Below are positions 52,632 through 64,000 of a stretch of DNA of 64,000 nt, piece by piece (positions within the stretch are counted from its first letter, which is position 1; every line of letters begins with the position of its first letter). Source of the stretch: Utricularia gibba (Eukaryota > Streptophyta > Magnoliopsida > Lamiales > Lentibulariaceae). The notes under the pieces are model-generated. The model was not told where the DNA came from. It worked only from the letters and a program-made list of their open reading frames with translations, and did no database searches. The position numbers were made by a program, and so were the translations under genes. The DNA is taken from contig CM007992.1 of assembly GCA_002189035.1 (NCBI GenBank), positions 620,001 through 684,000 on the forward strand, read 5' to 3'.

Positions 52632-55600
52632 ATGGCTGGCGCCTTCATTAGCAACCCTTTTCGTATTACTGCTCATTTGTCACAACCTTCCTCGGTTGCT
52701 GCTTTTCCTTTCCCGGAGCATTCAAGATTCAATTTTTGCCCGAGTTTAGTTCGCGCATCTAATGTCAAGGTGATCATTATCTTGACTGGCTTGTCTTGTT
52801 TAGTTTGTATTTCGTTTTGGGCATTCATTTTTTGTATGGAATGCAGTTATCCTGATTTCATTTACACTGTAGATTGTGTCTTTGATAGATTTATCTAGTT
52901 TCTCTTTTTATGCAGTCTCTGAAAAGCCTCCCATTGCATTCATTTCTTCGGTAGCTATCCTGAATTTCTGATGTTAATATCAGTTCAGTTCTACGCATCA
53001 CTAAGAACTAGATGAGCTGGAGAATAAAACCTTTACCGTAGTGGCTTTCTGTTTTAAGTTGCAGGGTGATAGCGGTCGTGTACCATGCTTACCAATGGTT
53101 GATCGTTTTATGGATGAGAAAGTGCCAACGCCTATGCTTGATGCAGTTGAAAACCCTCTGCATTTGAAGAATTTAAATTCAACGGTGTGGTGATTTGTTG
53201 GATAAAATGATCTTCCTACTGACAATTTTTTTAGTTATTTATACAAATGTCACTCCTTGTTTAAGTTGCTAATTTGTGTCTCATTTTACATAGGAATTAT
53301 GTCAGCTTGCTGATGACATTCGATCTGAATTGCTGTTCATGAGATCAAAAACCAAAAAATCATATAAGACCAGTCTATCTGCGGTGGAACTAGCTGTTGC
53401 TATTCATCATGTTTTTAATTCCCCTGTGGACAAGATACTCTGGGATATGGAGGATCAAGTGAGATACGTCTCTGAATATACAAATGAATGCTAATCACCT
53501 TACTTGGAAAGAACATGTTTTTTTTTATTGAATCATTTCACTAATCTCTCTAACAGCTGATCTCACATTCAGTACATTTTCATTTTCTTAACAGGCATAT
53601 CCACACAAGCTTTTGACTGGCAGAAGACCAATTTTGCATAATGTTTGCAAGCCAGATGATTTAGTTGGTTACTCGTGCCGTGGAGAATATGATCCATTCG
53701 CTCCTGGTCATGGATGCAGCAGCATATCTTCTGGGCTGGGTACTTATCCGGTCAATTCCATTCTTGATTATGGCCCTATACTAGAGACGGCTTTGCATTG
53801 AAAGTTTGTTGCTCAAACAATTCAATCTATTTCCATTCAGGAATGGCTATTGCACGAGATATGAAAGGAAAAAGAGAGCACATAGTTGCAGTTATCAGCA
53901 ATGAATCTACTATGGCTGGTCAGGTGTATGAGGCCATGAGCAATGCTGGTTATTTGGACTCAAATATTATTGTAATACTAAATGATACTCATCACTCCTT
54001 GCCGACGAAGCTTCAGCATGCTCCAAAAGCATCAGTTAATGCTGTATCTAGTACTTTGAGCAAGCTACAGTCGAGTAAAATTTTTAGGAAAATTCGAGAG
54101 CTGGCTAAGGTACCACTCTTTTTATGTGTTTCCGTATTATGGTTCAGTAAAATGTGTATTGCTGCTTAAGTAAAACGCTGTGTCATAAAAATATCATTAG
54201 AAATGACCCAGTACATTTTATAATCATGTAACTTGTCAGCCTAGCACTCTTCCTCTCTGTGTATGCCATTTTCACCCTCTTGTAAGGAAGGTGTCTTTCT
54301 AGCTGAAATGAATTATCACAGGGTTATAGCTGTCTTAGTGCCATTAAATGAATGAATAGAATGCATAAGTTTGTCAAAAATAAGCTGTGATATCAGCAAC
54401 CCAAGGGTGGTATCGTAAGTTGCATGTAAATTTCAGGTTCTTACGAAGAAGATTGGCAGTGGGATGCATGAGTGGGCTGCAAAAATCGATGAATATGCTC
54501 GTGGCATGCTTGGTCCCCCTGGATCAACACTGTTTGAGGAGCTTGGTTTGTACTATATTGGCCCAATAGATGGCCACAAGATTGAAGACCTTGTTTGTGT
54601 ACTGCGTGAAGTTGCTTCCTTGGACTCAATGGGTCCTGTTCTGATTCATGTAATCACACAGGAAGACCATGAGGTAGAAGATACTGAGGCCAGTAAATTT
54701 TCTGGGGAGCAAGGTAAAGGTTTATTTGAATTCTCCATCATCATTATTTGCTTGAAAAGAAAAGAGGATTGAAATGCATTGCATGTATACTATCATATGA
54801 TATCTCCTGTTCTTAGGATCTGTTCCTTCATAATCTCTGCCTGAATGTGGAAAATTTTTAGTGTCATTATTTCTCTTATTCATCATTATGTCTTGATCTT
54901 GTTTATGTTGGACATTTGTAGGCTCCACTGGCAATGAATCATTTACCAGCAACTTTAAACCGCCAACATACAGCGATGTCTTTGTCAATTCTTTGGTTGA
55001 AGAGTCTGTGAAAGACAAAGATATCGTAGTCGTTCATTCGGGGTTGGGAATAGAACTCCCATTTCTGCCATTGAAAGATAAACTTCAAGATCGGTTTTTT
55101 CCAGTTGGAATGGCTGAACAGCACGCAGTTACATTCTCAGCTGGTATGGCATGTGGTGGGCTAAAGCCTTTCTGTTTGATTCCTTCAACTTTTCTCCAGA
55201 GAGCGTATGATCAGGTTTCCTTCCATGATCTCTTTTCAAATCTCTGCTTTGAAAATGAACAGAAATTTGAAAAAGCAACTTCCATGGCTGCTGTTTTATT
55301 GTTTTTCTCCAGGTGATTCATGATGTGGACCGGCAGAAGATCCCTGTCCGCTTCGTGATAACGAGTGCAGGGCTGGTCGGAACCGATGGTGCGACACAGT
55401 GTGGAGCTTTCGATATCACTTTCATGTCATGTTTGCCAAACATGATTGTCATGGCGCCATCTGACGAGATCGAACTTGCCCGAATGGTGAAAACTGCTGT
55501 TCTCATTGACGATGGGCCAGTTTGCTTCCGCTACCCCAGAGGAGCCGTAGCTCTGATGGACCCTGAGTTGCACGCCGGAGAACCAATTGAGCTCGGCAAA

Positions 55601-56092
55601 GGAAGAATACTCAGAGATGGGAACGACATCGCCCTTCTCGGCTTCGGCTCCATGGTAGAGAATTGCCTCAGAGCACATTCTCTTCTCTCGAAGCTCGGAG
55701 TTGATGTCACAGTGGCTGACGCACGCTTCTGCAAGCCACTGGACATAAACTTAGTCAGGAATCTCTGCAAGAACCACAAGTTCCTGATCACAGTCGAGGA
55801 AGGTGCCATCGGAGGATTCGGAGCTCATGTCGCTCAGTTCATTTCCCTTGATGGGCTTCTCGACGCCGGAGTCAAGGTACTATCCCTAACATATCTTCCA
55901 TTCTTCTGTTAATCTAACCTTGGAATCCTGCCATGGCAGTGGCGGCCGATCACTCTGCCAGATAACTACATCGAGAGCGCTCCACCGGAAGATCAACTCT
56001 TCTGCGCCGGGCTCACCGGACATCATATCGCAGCGACGGCGCTGAATCTTCTCGGCCGAACCCGAGATGCTCTCCTACTGATGTGCCGGTAG
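52632..56092 (+). CDS. 1-deoxy-D-xylulose-5-phosphate synthase, class III-type paralogue
   Basis: Nine exons give 707 residues: 52632-52769, 53065-53184, 53294-53458, 53595-53739, 53841-54109, 54437-54713, 54922-55214, 55313-55876 and 55940-56092. Canonical DXS makes DXP from pyruvate and glyceraldehyde 3-phosphate, the first step of the plastid MEP pathway. The N-terminal 45 residues look like a transit peptide. [73 protein letters not shown] (with the catalytic Glu), [20 protein letters not shown] and [16 protein letters not shown] are all recognisable. The thiamine-diphosphate/Mg motif, normally VIGDG, reads VISNES (about 207-212), and ILNDN reads ILNDT. These departures fit the DXS3/DXL branch (At5g11380-like), whose activity is uncertain. 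No frame defects were found, so the gene looks maintained. Confidence 0.92.
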
Positions 56093-56806
56093 AGGAGAAA
56101 CTAGATGAGGAGGTGATGACACACTGCTCTTGCACTTGTAGAGATTCATTCTGAGTGACTCATAAAAGAGCTCTGGTTGTATGCTGTGAGCTCAGTGTAG
56201 TAACTGGTACAAGAAAATGTAAGAACGTGCGATTTTTTTTAATAATATTATTATTATTTTGTGAAAATATAACAATATAATTTATTGAAAAATATATTTT
56301 TTTAATGAAACGATTGTTTCAAAAGTGTAAAACTATATTTATTATTCTTTTTATATGATTTTACATTTTTTTTAAAATAGTACCTTTAGTACTCATTATT
56401 TGGTTAAAATAATGTTTTTTATATTAAATATATTTAATTTGAGATATAGAGTAAAATTAATTTTTAATATTTTTAATTTGTATATAATTAATCTCAATTA
56501 TTTATATATTCTATATTAATTGTTTTTATTATTTGAAAATCAATTATGATTAATTTATATTATTTTATTATATAGTAAAATTGATTCCTAAATTAACTTG
56601 ATATAATAAATTTCTAATATTTTATTAAAATGATGAAATTAGTTTTCATAATTAAATCTATTTATATAAAGAGTGGGATCATTCATCCAATTATTTCATT
56701 ATTTAATAAATCATAATTAAAAAAATAAAAATTCCTTCATCAATCACGCTTTCTCTGATTTTTATTGATTTCAGGTTTGGGGTTGAGAGCGAGGAGTGGA
56801 GCAAGA
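56093..56806. other. AT-rich intergenic spacer
   Basis: Mostly A/T with no gene. The first 150 bp should be the 3' untranslated region of the DXS gene, and the last 60 bp the leader of QCR7. Short direct repeats of TTTAAT/AATTTA type occur throughout. Confidence 0.65.
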
Positions 56807-57680
56807 ATGGGGGGTTCCGCATCGAAGTGGGTCGTCGACCCAACTCGCAATCCGCTGGCGAGAATGCACTCGAACGCAGTTGCCAATCGTCTTCGGAAAT
56901 ATGGTACTTGTTCTTTCTCTTGATTGATTTTGTGCCTATGAGGTTGTAGATTCGCGGATTTCGTGAATGATTTTTTGAGATTTGTGTGCCGAAAATTAGG
57001 ACTTCGTCTTGATGATTTGTATGACCCGATGTACGAACTGGATATTAAGGAGGCGCTGAGTCGACTCCCGAAGGAGGTTGTCGATGCGCGGAATCAGCGC
57101 CTTAAGCGGGCTATGGACCTCTCCATGAAGCACAACTACCTTGATGCAGATCTCCAGGTATTCTTCGATTTTGATGATAAGATTTCAATTTTTTAGTTTT
57201 TATCTTCTTCAGCTTGTGGTTACGAATTCGGTGTCGTATTGTGAGCCAACAGTGAAAGTAGGAGCAGGATTTCTTTAAATTCTCTGATTTGTGTAGAGAT
57301 AATAACATTTCAGATCAAATATGAACAAGTTGATAGGGAAATTTCTTCTTAGATTTATTCTTGAAGATGATGTTGTGTTAGCATGGATTTACCATCATTT
57401 TTTCGAGGCTCATCGTTTATCATATGTGAACTGCAACACAACAATATTGTTCTTTCACAGGCTCTGCAAACCCCATATAGGACCTACCTTCAACCAATGC
57501 TGACTCTTGTAAGTTCGTTTTTTTTTTTTTTTATGAAAATAATAAGCTTTCGATTCACTGTCTAATGGAATCAGTTACCCACACATTTATGTTTTTTTTC
57601 CGGCATTGCAGGTTAAGAGAGAGCAAGCTGAACGAGAAGCCCTTGGCGCATTGCCTCTTTACCAGAGAACCCTGCCTTAA
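56807..57680 (+). CDS. QCR7: Cytochrome b-c1 complex subunit 7 (QCR7, 14-kDa)
   Basis: Four exons (56807-56903, 57000-57157, 57461-57508, 57612-57680) give 123 residues, the usual size. The protein is a matrix-side subunit of mitochondrial respiratory complex III, needed for stability around cytochrome b. It has ARMHSNAVANRLRKYGLRLD, DLYDPMYELDIKEALSRLP, ARNQRLKRAMDLSMKH, QTPYRTYLQPMLTLVKRE and EREALGALPLYQRTLP. Homology runs to the end, and exon lengths sum to whole codons. Intron positions follow the plant pattern. No presequence is expected for this subunit. Confidence 0.95.
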
Positions 57681-58731
57681 GTGGGTTCTCTTTCATCTCC
57701 CTGGCGTGACACTGGTAGTTTTTGCCGTTATGGGTTACGTGAAGCTGTAAACCCCAAACCATGTCTTCCATCTGAAGGCCTTTATTGCTTGTAACTGACT
57801 TTTTATGTTACATTTTCTGAATAAAGAACCTTCCTTGATCAGCAGCCAGTACACTAGTGTATGATGGTTATATCCTCTAATCTTGATCATCGAAAAACCA
57901 ACCATGGAAATGTGTACGCCTACAAACCATGAAGGCTCAGCCCATCACACATCCTCGGAAATAACAAAGCAAAACACTATGCATGTCTTTGTAGGCAGCT
58001 GGAGCTTCAAGAACGAGCCCACAACTACGGTTCACGGTTGCTTGGAAGTTCTATGATTTGATAGTCATTTGAGTGATATAATCTGTTGTCTTTCAGGGCT
58101 TGGGGCTCGTGAGTTTGACTGCATTTCGATGCAATAGGTAATCAGCAACTTGTGAATCCCTGGGTTGAAAGAATTGCCACCTTCTCTCCATCGGTGGAGA
58201 GCCACCATCTTAATGTTGAAATGGGATCCTGGTTTCAAATAAATCAAGTAACCTGTCTTTCTCAAAATGCATCCCCAAGCTGCCATGCATTCGGTTGAAG
58301 CCACTTGGCTTAGTTGCAGGTCATTACAAGTTTTGAACCTTGCTCACTGTATCAGTGAAGATGATCACTTAAATGTTGAAAGTTTGCAGGGATTGGTGGA
58401 AATGAAAACATCCAAAAGAGATATGGCTAAAGGTGTGTATTGATGCAGACTGAATCAGTACAGGATATTGTGATCCATTGTCCATCTGCCTTTTTGCTAT
58501 GATACAAGTACTGCTAAGGAGAATTAACAGGGAAGCTGGGATGACTGGAGAAGAATCCCATCATTTGAATCCAACACACGGAAAAGGTTTGATCTTTTTT
58601 AGGCCAACCAATCACTATCAATGTCTTCTATCTCCATGCTGCAAATTTCAACCATGAAAAGGAACACACATTAGTTTCGGTGAACATTTCCCATTACCTA
58701 TGAAATGCATGCTTTTTTGTGAAGTGATTTC
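57681..58731. other. Intergenic region, no supported gene
   Basis: The first 150-200 bp should be the 3' end of QCR7 (AATAAAGAACC near 57819 looks like a polyadenylation signal). The rest, up to the stop of the minus-strand gene at 58732, has no frame with recognisable content on either strand. Confidence 0.55.
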
Positions 58732-59592
58732 TCACCAGGGAAGAGCTGGATCGGTGAAACAATCCTCATAGAAAGAATGCGAGAAGCTTTCATTTGCATT
58801 GAGCCAAGCTGGGAACTCCATCACTTGATCAAACAAAGAGCTGACGAGATCATCGCTTTTGTGATCCTCAATCTCCATGGATTTCAAGAACTTGAACCAC
58901 CACGCACAGTTGACGAGATTCATGATGTCATCCCACTCCATGGCGTGCTGCTTCCCGATTGTTTTCATCTCCTCCAGCTCTTTCGAACCCAGCATCTGTG
59001 TATCCTGATTTGTCCCTGAATTTTCCTCGGCGGCGGCGGCGGCTTGCAGCGGGGGAGACGATGATGATAAAGAGGAAGATGGGTTGCTCCCGGCGGTGCC
59101 CAGGCACTCGAAACTGTCGACATTGAGATTGAGTCCGAGTGCCCGTGTCGGAAGTTCCAGATTCGGGATCTTGTGGATGCAGGGTATTGATGGAACAGGG
59201 GAAATCGCCCAGGAATCGACGGAAAAATACTGTTCAGGGGAAACATGATGAGTCGTCGGAGAAAATGGCGGGAACTCCGGGGGTTTCTTCTCCCGCCACC
59301 GTGGCTTATCCGCGGCGCGTTTCATGGCGGCCCTATGACACTTGAGGGCCGCGACGATTTCCCGCCGGGCCTCCGCCATATTCATCAGCCTCTCCTGATT
59401 TGATCTGTTGGTGTTAAGCCTCTTCCTCACCAGTTTCCTCTGCGACTTCATCGCCACCTGTTCATCCGAACCGCCGGCACCAGCGCATCCCGGTTCCGCC
59501 GCATCCACGGCGCCTGCACCGGAGAGCAAACCGGCTTCAGGGGCTCGAATGGCGGAGAGTTTGGGTTTGGGGTAAGAAGATTTCACCTTCAT
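58732..59592 (-). CDS. Plant protein of unknown function (286 residues)
   Basis: One exon; I do not recognise a named domain. The N-terminus MKVKSSYPKPKLSAIRAPEA is followed by an Ala/Gly-rich region, then RKLVRKRLNTNRSNQERLMN and MAEARREIVAALKCHRAAMK, which should form a basic helical segment. A Pro/Ser-rich middle includes EKKPPEFPPFSPTTHHVSPE and LELPTRALGLNLNVDSFECL. The C-terminus is acidic and aromatic (EMEWDDI-like, WWFKFLKSMEIEDHKSDDLV). This looks like an uncharacterised eudicot protein, possibly nuclear from its basic patches. The frame stays open 13 codons upstream, but the first ATG is at 59592. A TATA box lies about 75 bp upstream. Confidence 0.8.
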   Translation of the reverse strand: MKVKSSYPKPKLSAIRAPEAGLLSGAGAVDAAEPGCAGAGGSDEQVAMKSQRKLVRKRLNTNRSNQERLMNMAEARREIVAALKCHRAAMKRAADKPRWREKKPPEFPPFSPTTHHVSPEQYFSVDSWAISPVPSIPCIHKIPNLELPTRALGLNLNVDSFECLGTAGSNPSSSLSSSSPPLQAAAAAEENSGTNQDTQMLGSKELEEMKTIGKQHAMEWDDIMNLVNCAWWFKFLKSMEIEDHKSDDLVSSLFDQVMEFPAWLNANESFSHSFYEDCFTDPALPW

Positions 59593-60164
59593 TTCTTCTC
59601 CAGCTCCTTGGTGGAAGGAGACGACGGGCAACTACAACAGCGCCGGGAGTCGCCGGTGAAGAGAGGGTTTTATATACAGGGGCCCTGTGTCTGTTTCAAC
59701 TTGGAAGGTCTCCATGATTGGGGCGATGGATGCTTCTTTTCCAGTTTAGGAATTTTAATTAGAAATAGAAGGTCTAACTGTCGTTTTGTATTATAATTTA
59801 ATTAATAATATAATTTAATTATTTATGATTACATTTAAATATTATATAATATTAGGGGTATTGATCTATTTAAATACCTCAATTCTGATGTTCATAGCTA
59901 ATATGGAATATCGTATCTAACATTTTACTTCTCTTAGTACCCATTCATCCCACTATTAATATTAGAAGTTTCCATTCTAATACCAAATGTTATAATTCAA
60001 TCCCATTTTACATGATATTATCTGATAAATATAAATAAATATTTATTGAATATGTGTACACAAATTAGTATCTATATCCATAAATCCGTATATCATGATA
60101 CATGAATTTATATAAATAATATTTTAAATTTATAATTAAATATGAAAAGGAGTTCAATTGATTA
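59593..60164. other. Promoter of the 58732-59592 gene and AT-rich spacer
   Basis: Holds the leader and promoter of the minus-strand gene, including TATATAAA on the minus strand at 59668-59675. From 59760 the sequence is almost entirely A/T with no gene. Confidence 0.55.
59668..59675 (-). promoter_or_regulatory. Probable TATA box
   Basis: TATATAAA on the minus strand, about 76 bp upstream of the ATG at 59592, with a GC-rich context before it. It supports transcription of the unassigned gene. Confidence 0.65.
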
Positions 60165-60432
60165 AAACATCTTTACTCGTTTTCGGAAATGCTGATGTGG
60201 CCTTTCTTGGAATGAGGTAAATGTTACGAAAATGAGTAATCTTATTTTTTATTTTTTCCGGAACGTAAATGAAGAAACCTGGTTTTTTTTCGAAAATGGC
60301 TTAAAATATAATTTAAAAGATTTATTTTAATATTACAATTTTCAGAAATGAATACAAACGCAACGGAAAATTAATAAATAAAACCTAATAACTCAATTTT
60401 CGAAAATGATATATCAACATTTCAAGATGTTT
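60165..60432. mobile_element. MITE (PIF/Harbinger-like), copy 2
   Basis: A 268-bp AT-rich element with short terminal inverted repeats: the left end AAACATCTT and the right end AAGATGTTT are exact inverted copies. TTA flanks both sides (60162-60164 and 60433-60435), the expected PIF/Harbinger target duplication. Interior GTTTTCGGAAATGCTGATGTGGC and the TTTTCGAAAATGATAT motif near the right end resemble copy 1 at 130-415, so the two may belong to one family. No open frame. Confidence 0.6.
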
Positions 60433-60435
60433 TTA

Positions 60436-61373
60436 GGCATCCAATCGATGGGCAGGGGGGCATCTTTTGATAACGACCACATCGGATAATGAAACTATTT
60501 TATATTATCCGGGTTCAGGGAAATGAATAAGAAATATACACAAGGAGTAGTAGTAGTGGAGGTAGTTCTTTAGGACAAGTCACAGCGTGCGGACGAGGAT
60601 GCGTGTCGTGTCCTGGGAACAGATAACTCTCCCCTTTTCTCTCTTCACCAATACAAAAATGCAAATCCCGAAAGATGTCCGAAGAAGACAGAATTGCTCC
60701 ATACCTCCCGTCTTTTCCTGCTATTTCTTCCTTCTTGTCTGTTCCCCAGTCATCCCAATCCTCTCCCTCCCTCCCTCCCTCAGATGGTGTCAGCATACAT
60801 ACAGTGTTCTGCTGTGAAAAGCAACGTCAGGTATAGTAGCAGTAACTGCCGTATGGAGTTCTGAACTTGCACCCGTTTCCCTCTCCTCTCCTCCGTGGGT
60901 TCTGGTGGCCTGAGATGCACTCAGAGAGAGCTCGGAAGTCGCCCATGTGCATGGACTGGAGTCTGGTTTTGATAGGGCAATAATGCATGGGCAAGACAAG
61001 ACTGGTAAAAGAAGGTTAAATTGGTGGAGGTGACGGAAGTTCGTGTTCTGGAAGAAGAGGGTCGTTGATATTCCGTTCACACTTCCGATTAAATAACTTC
61101 AACTGTCTCCGATGGATCCAAGTGATCGGATTGTCCGTTGCTTCTTATCAGAAAAACTCGAAATTCGATTCCGTTCATACCCGCGTCGCCCCATCTTCAG
61201 ATGGCATGGTTCTTTTACTATTTAAAATACTGTAGTAACAACCTATGACTTGGATTAATTGATGGGATTAGAAAGACTACAGAAATGGTAAGAACCTATG
61301 AAGGGTAAGAGAGCAGGCAACAGATCTAAAGCTGTATACTTACAAATGATGAGGAAAAAGAGTGTTGATTTCT
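60436..61373. other. Intergenic region before the NPH3/BTB gene
   Basis: Contains a (CTCC)n-like tract at about 60757-60780. Overlapping frames at 60515-60817 and 60790-61080 are not recognisable. No supported gene; the last part should be the 3' end of the NPH3/BTB transcript. Confidence 0.5.
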
Positions 61374-63703
61374 CTATGAAATGGAGTGCCTTTGGTTTCT
61401 GACCGTGGAGGAGGATTTGGCGGCACCCCGGAACACGGAAGTCGGGCTCTGGGAGCTGATGGAGGTCTCTGAGCTCTTGTTCTCTGCGCTTGCTGCCACC
61501 CCTTTGCGGAGAAGCCAGAGGTTGTCCAGAATTCTACGAGATGGCAATGGCAGCAACTTTGGCCCCTTCTTTGAGAGAGTTGCATCTGGGAGTGATGATT
61601 CCTCTCTGAGCTTCAGCTTGCTCATTTCGTCTCTGAAGGAATCCTGCTCCGTCTTCTCGTTGATCTGTATCGGCTCGCTCATGCCTCTATCAGCATCTTT
61701 GGCGGCGGCGGCGGCTGCTGCCGCCCTTGCGTGCTCGAAGAACAGAACTTGAACCACTACCCGAAGCGGGAGCTGCTCATTTTGGGCAGCATCCATCGCT
61801 GCTTCTGTTGTTAAAGCCTTGACATCCATAAGCTCACACAGGCTCTTCCTTTCCAACTTCGTCAGATTCTTGTGCTTCTGAAGGAAAAAGGCGAAATCAT
61901 ATGGGAAAACGAAGAAACATGGAGCAGTATGTGTATATTACCTTCAGGAAGACGTCAATGGCGCCGTACAATCCATTGTGGATGGGCCTCGCAGACTTGG
62001 GAACGGCCTTTGCCAGCTCCATGAAACGAGAGACGGAGAGATTCTGATCGCGGGCTACTTCCGACAGATAGCAGTCGATCAGTTTCCCAACCTTCAACCA
62101 AGATCCATGCCCCAGAACGAAATCGCTCTCATTTGCGCTGTTCTTCACCATCTTCGTCTCACAGTTGAGTTCCTGAGATGCAACAAACTTCCCCAACAGT
62201 TGCAGAACATGTTCGATATCGTATGTGGTGACCTGAGGTGGCCTTGCAGGGATCAGCAGATCATTGACAGAAGCCTCGTCTAGCTTCAAACTGATGGACT
62301 CGATCAGATCTTCCGTATACGAATCACTAATGCCGGTCAAGATCGAAACTTTAAGCAGTTTCAACAAGAAGCTGCAAGAGCATGTAATACCCTTATCAGC
62401 AGGAAGCAAGCAGATGATGGTCTCGACCAAAGCTCTGTTCCTGAGAATGTGACTTTCAGAAACCAGTGCATCAACCGTCTCCGGGAGCCATCTGATGGCA
62501 TACATCTTGAGCGCCTCCCCGATAACGACGCCGTCCATTCGACCCTTCGCTTTTATCGCAACCATAACTCTCCTGTAGAGCTCAATGTCCAATTCACATA
62601 TGTCTTCCACCCACCAATCTTTAGGCACAGACTCTGATTTCCTCAGTTGCTTCACTCCGGTCTGCATTATCTCGCTCAAGGTAGTCGTTCTCCGGTTGTG
62701 AGTATAAGACCATGTGATCAGGGAAGGATCAACTGAAGTTTTGGATGCAATGGAGTCAACGCATCTTCCAGCTATTTTCAGATGCTCAGACCAGGGAAGA
62801 AGAGACTCAGTTGTCTGAAGAACAATGATGGCATCTTTCCATGCTCGTAAAACACTGGAATTCAGAAACACCTCTATCTTCAAGATGAGGTTTCCTCTGT
62901 CAACCTCCTCCGTCATCTCCAGATACTCCGCTGCGCAGCGAATGGCGACGACATTGTAGGCGTTCAGGGTCACTGCTATGCCGTAGCAGAATTTGGCGCA
63001 TACTTCAAACGCCTTTGGACCACCAGGGAAATCAACCAACTGAATTTCATCACTGCCTTCTTCACTGGCTTTAAGAAACAGGCTCTGTAATATACTGCTC
63101 TTTGACAAGAGAGGGAACTGCAAAACCATGAAACAGTTCAGTGAAGAAGGAAACCTTAGAAAACTATAGCACAAGGCATGTGCTCTCCAAAAAACAATCA
63201 CCTTGTGCAGGTAAAACTTAATGTCATCAACTTTTATGATAACATCAGTTTCCAGTTCAGATGACACACACCTGCAAAAATGTTCTCAAAAAGCTGTAAG
63301 TAGTTGACAAGAGACAGAGGGACCATGGAAATTAAGACGCGGGGGTTATTTCATGATACTTGAGTCATCTTCACCAAGCTCAAGTTGGTGTTCAACTTTA
63401 CAGCTGCAATGAACCTTGATCATAAATTCTATGCAACTACAACGGAAGGGAGTCTATTCACACAGCGACCGCTCTGTGAACTGGTCTACAAGTAATGAAA
63501 ACCATGGTTTCTTTTACAGGGAGTGTAGAAGATAGTTAAAAAAAATATGTAGTTGAGAAATGATTGTTCATGATTGAATGGATGCGATCATGTGCGAAAT
63601 TGAAGATAAGAAAACTACAGAAACAAGAACAGATTGGTTACCTTACGCAATTGTCAACGTTTTGAAATGAATCAGGCTTTGATCCCAGTTTCATGAACTT
63701 CAT
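61374..63703 (-). CDS. NPH3/RPT2-like (NRL) protein with BTB domain
   Basis: Four exons (63642-63703, 63202-63271, 61942-63117, 61374-61877) join to 603 residues. The N-terminus MKFMKLGSKPDSFQ is typical of this family. A BTB/POZ domain follows (about 25-125, ELETDVIIKVDDIKFYLHKF to AKFCYGIAVTLNAYNVVAIR), then the NPH3 domain (about 200-440: DWWVEDICELDIELYRRVMV, GEALKMYAIRWLPE, NRALVETIICLLPADKG, FLLKLLKVSILTG, GLYGAIDVFLK). The last exon continues with KHKNLTKLERKSLCELMDVK and EQLPLRVVVQVLFFEHARA, also conserved. NRL proteins are thought to be CULLIN3 substrate adaptors in phototropin signalling or auxin-dependent growth. Which subgroup this belongs to is not certain. All splice sites are standard and no frame defect is seen. 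Confidence 0.94.
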
Positions 63704-64000
63704 CTTTTGTTGTAAGAGAAAACGAAAACTTTAGCCTCCTGGATGTCACAATGAACACATCACAGCTCAGGAATCAAGAAAGAGAAAACACTTGTACCTT
63801 GTTGAACTTCCACAAATCACACTTCAAAAGGCAAATCCCGGAAAATGTGGCTAAAATATTCTAGAGTTCCAACAAATGTTGGCGAAAACTAGAAAAAAGA
63901 ACAAAAATCTGCAAAGCCAGATCATCACATGCTATGCTGCATGAAGTGACAAAAAAGCTTCATTCTTTTTAACCAGTCCCCTTCCCCCTTTAGACAGAAA
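63704..64000. other. 5' leader/promoter of the NPH3/BTB gene
   Basis: About 297 bp upstream of the ATG on the minus strand. No other coding content. Polypurine on the plus strand near 63720-63790 is a pyrimidine-rich stretch on the sense strand, common in leaders. Confidence 0.5.

Overview
This is a nuclear genomic window from a eudicot plant. It has GT-AG introns, AT-rich spacers, plant-specific families (NGATHA-type B3, SHINE-type AP2/ERF, FLZ zinc finger, NPH3/BTB, plastid DXS) and a MIR156 hairpin. The glucosidase resembles the raucaffricine/iridoid-glucosidase group of asterids, so a lamiid such as a Lamiales species is possible, but this is a weak inference. There is no bacterial, viral or organellar gene content.

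Layout. 1-2984: AT-rich spacer with a 286-bp MITE and a short telomere-like repeat. 2985-3884: B3 transcription factor. 7044-7430: MIR156 with a tandemly duplicated upstream module. 9399-10836: ALP-type domesticated Harbinger transposase. 11651-15185: NDR kinase (13 exons). 15621-16103 (-): class II small heat shock protein with a perfect heat shock element. 16923-19584: GH1 beta-glucosidase. 21659-24262: CID7-type PAM2/CUE/SMR protein. 24923-26682 (-): BT1-type carrier. 27919-28777 (-): SHINE-type ERF. 30000-30329: RPS16 retrocopy. 31310-32136: DUF4050/Gag1-like clamp protein. 33412-35313: ANTH clathrin adaptor. 37663-40237: TauE/SafE transporter. 42457-43569: FLZ protein. 43915-45046 (-): ribosomal protein L11. 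46202-47643: Lys/Glu-rich protein. 48997-50577: PP2A B' subunit. 51355-52113 (-): histone H2A.Z. 52632-56092: class III DXS. 56807-57680: QCR7. 58732-59592 (-): unassigned plant protein. 60165-60432: second MITE. 61374-63703 (-): NPH3/BTB protein.

The genes are ordinary neighbours and do not form a pathway cluster or operon-like system. Most multi-exon models were assembled by hand from splice signals, and their exon lengths sum to whole codons. I found no convincing new biological system. The most notable results are: (1) five genes carry seven apparent one-base losses, most at homopolymer runs, with no substitution stops, which points to residual assembly error rather than seven mutations; (2) MIR156 lies downstream of a ~150-bp tandem duplication; (3) the DXS paralogue has lost the canonical GDG cofactor motif; (4) an exapted Harbinger transposase shares the window with two PIF/Harbinger-like MITEs.
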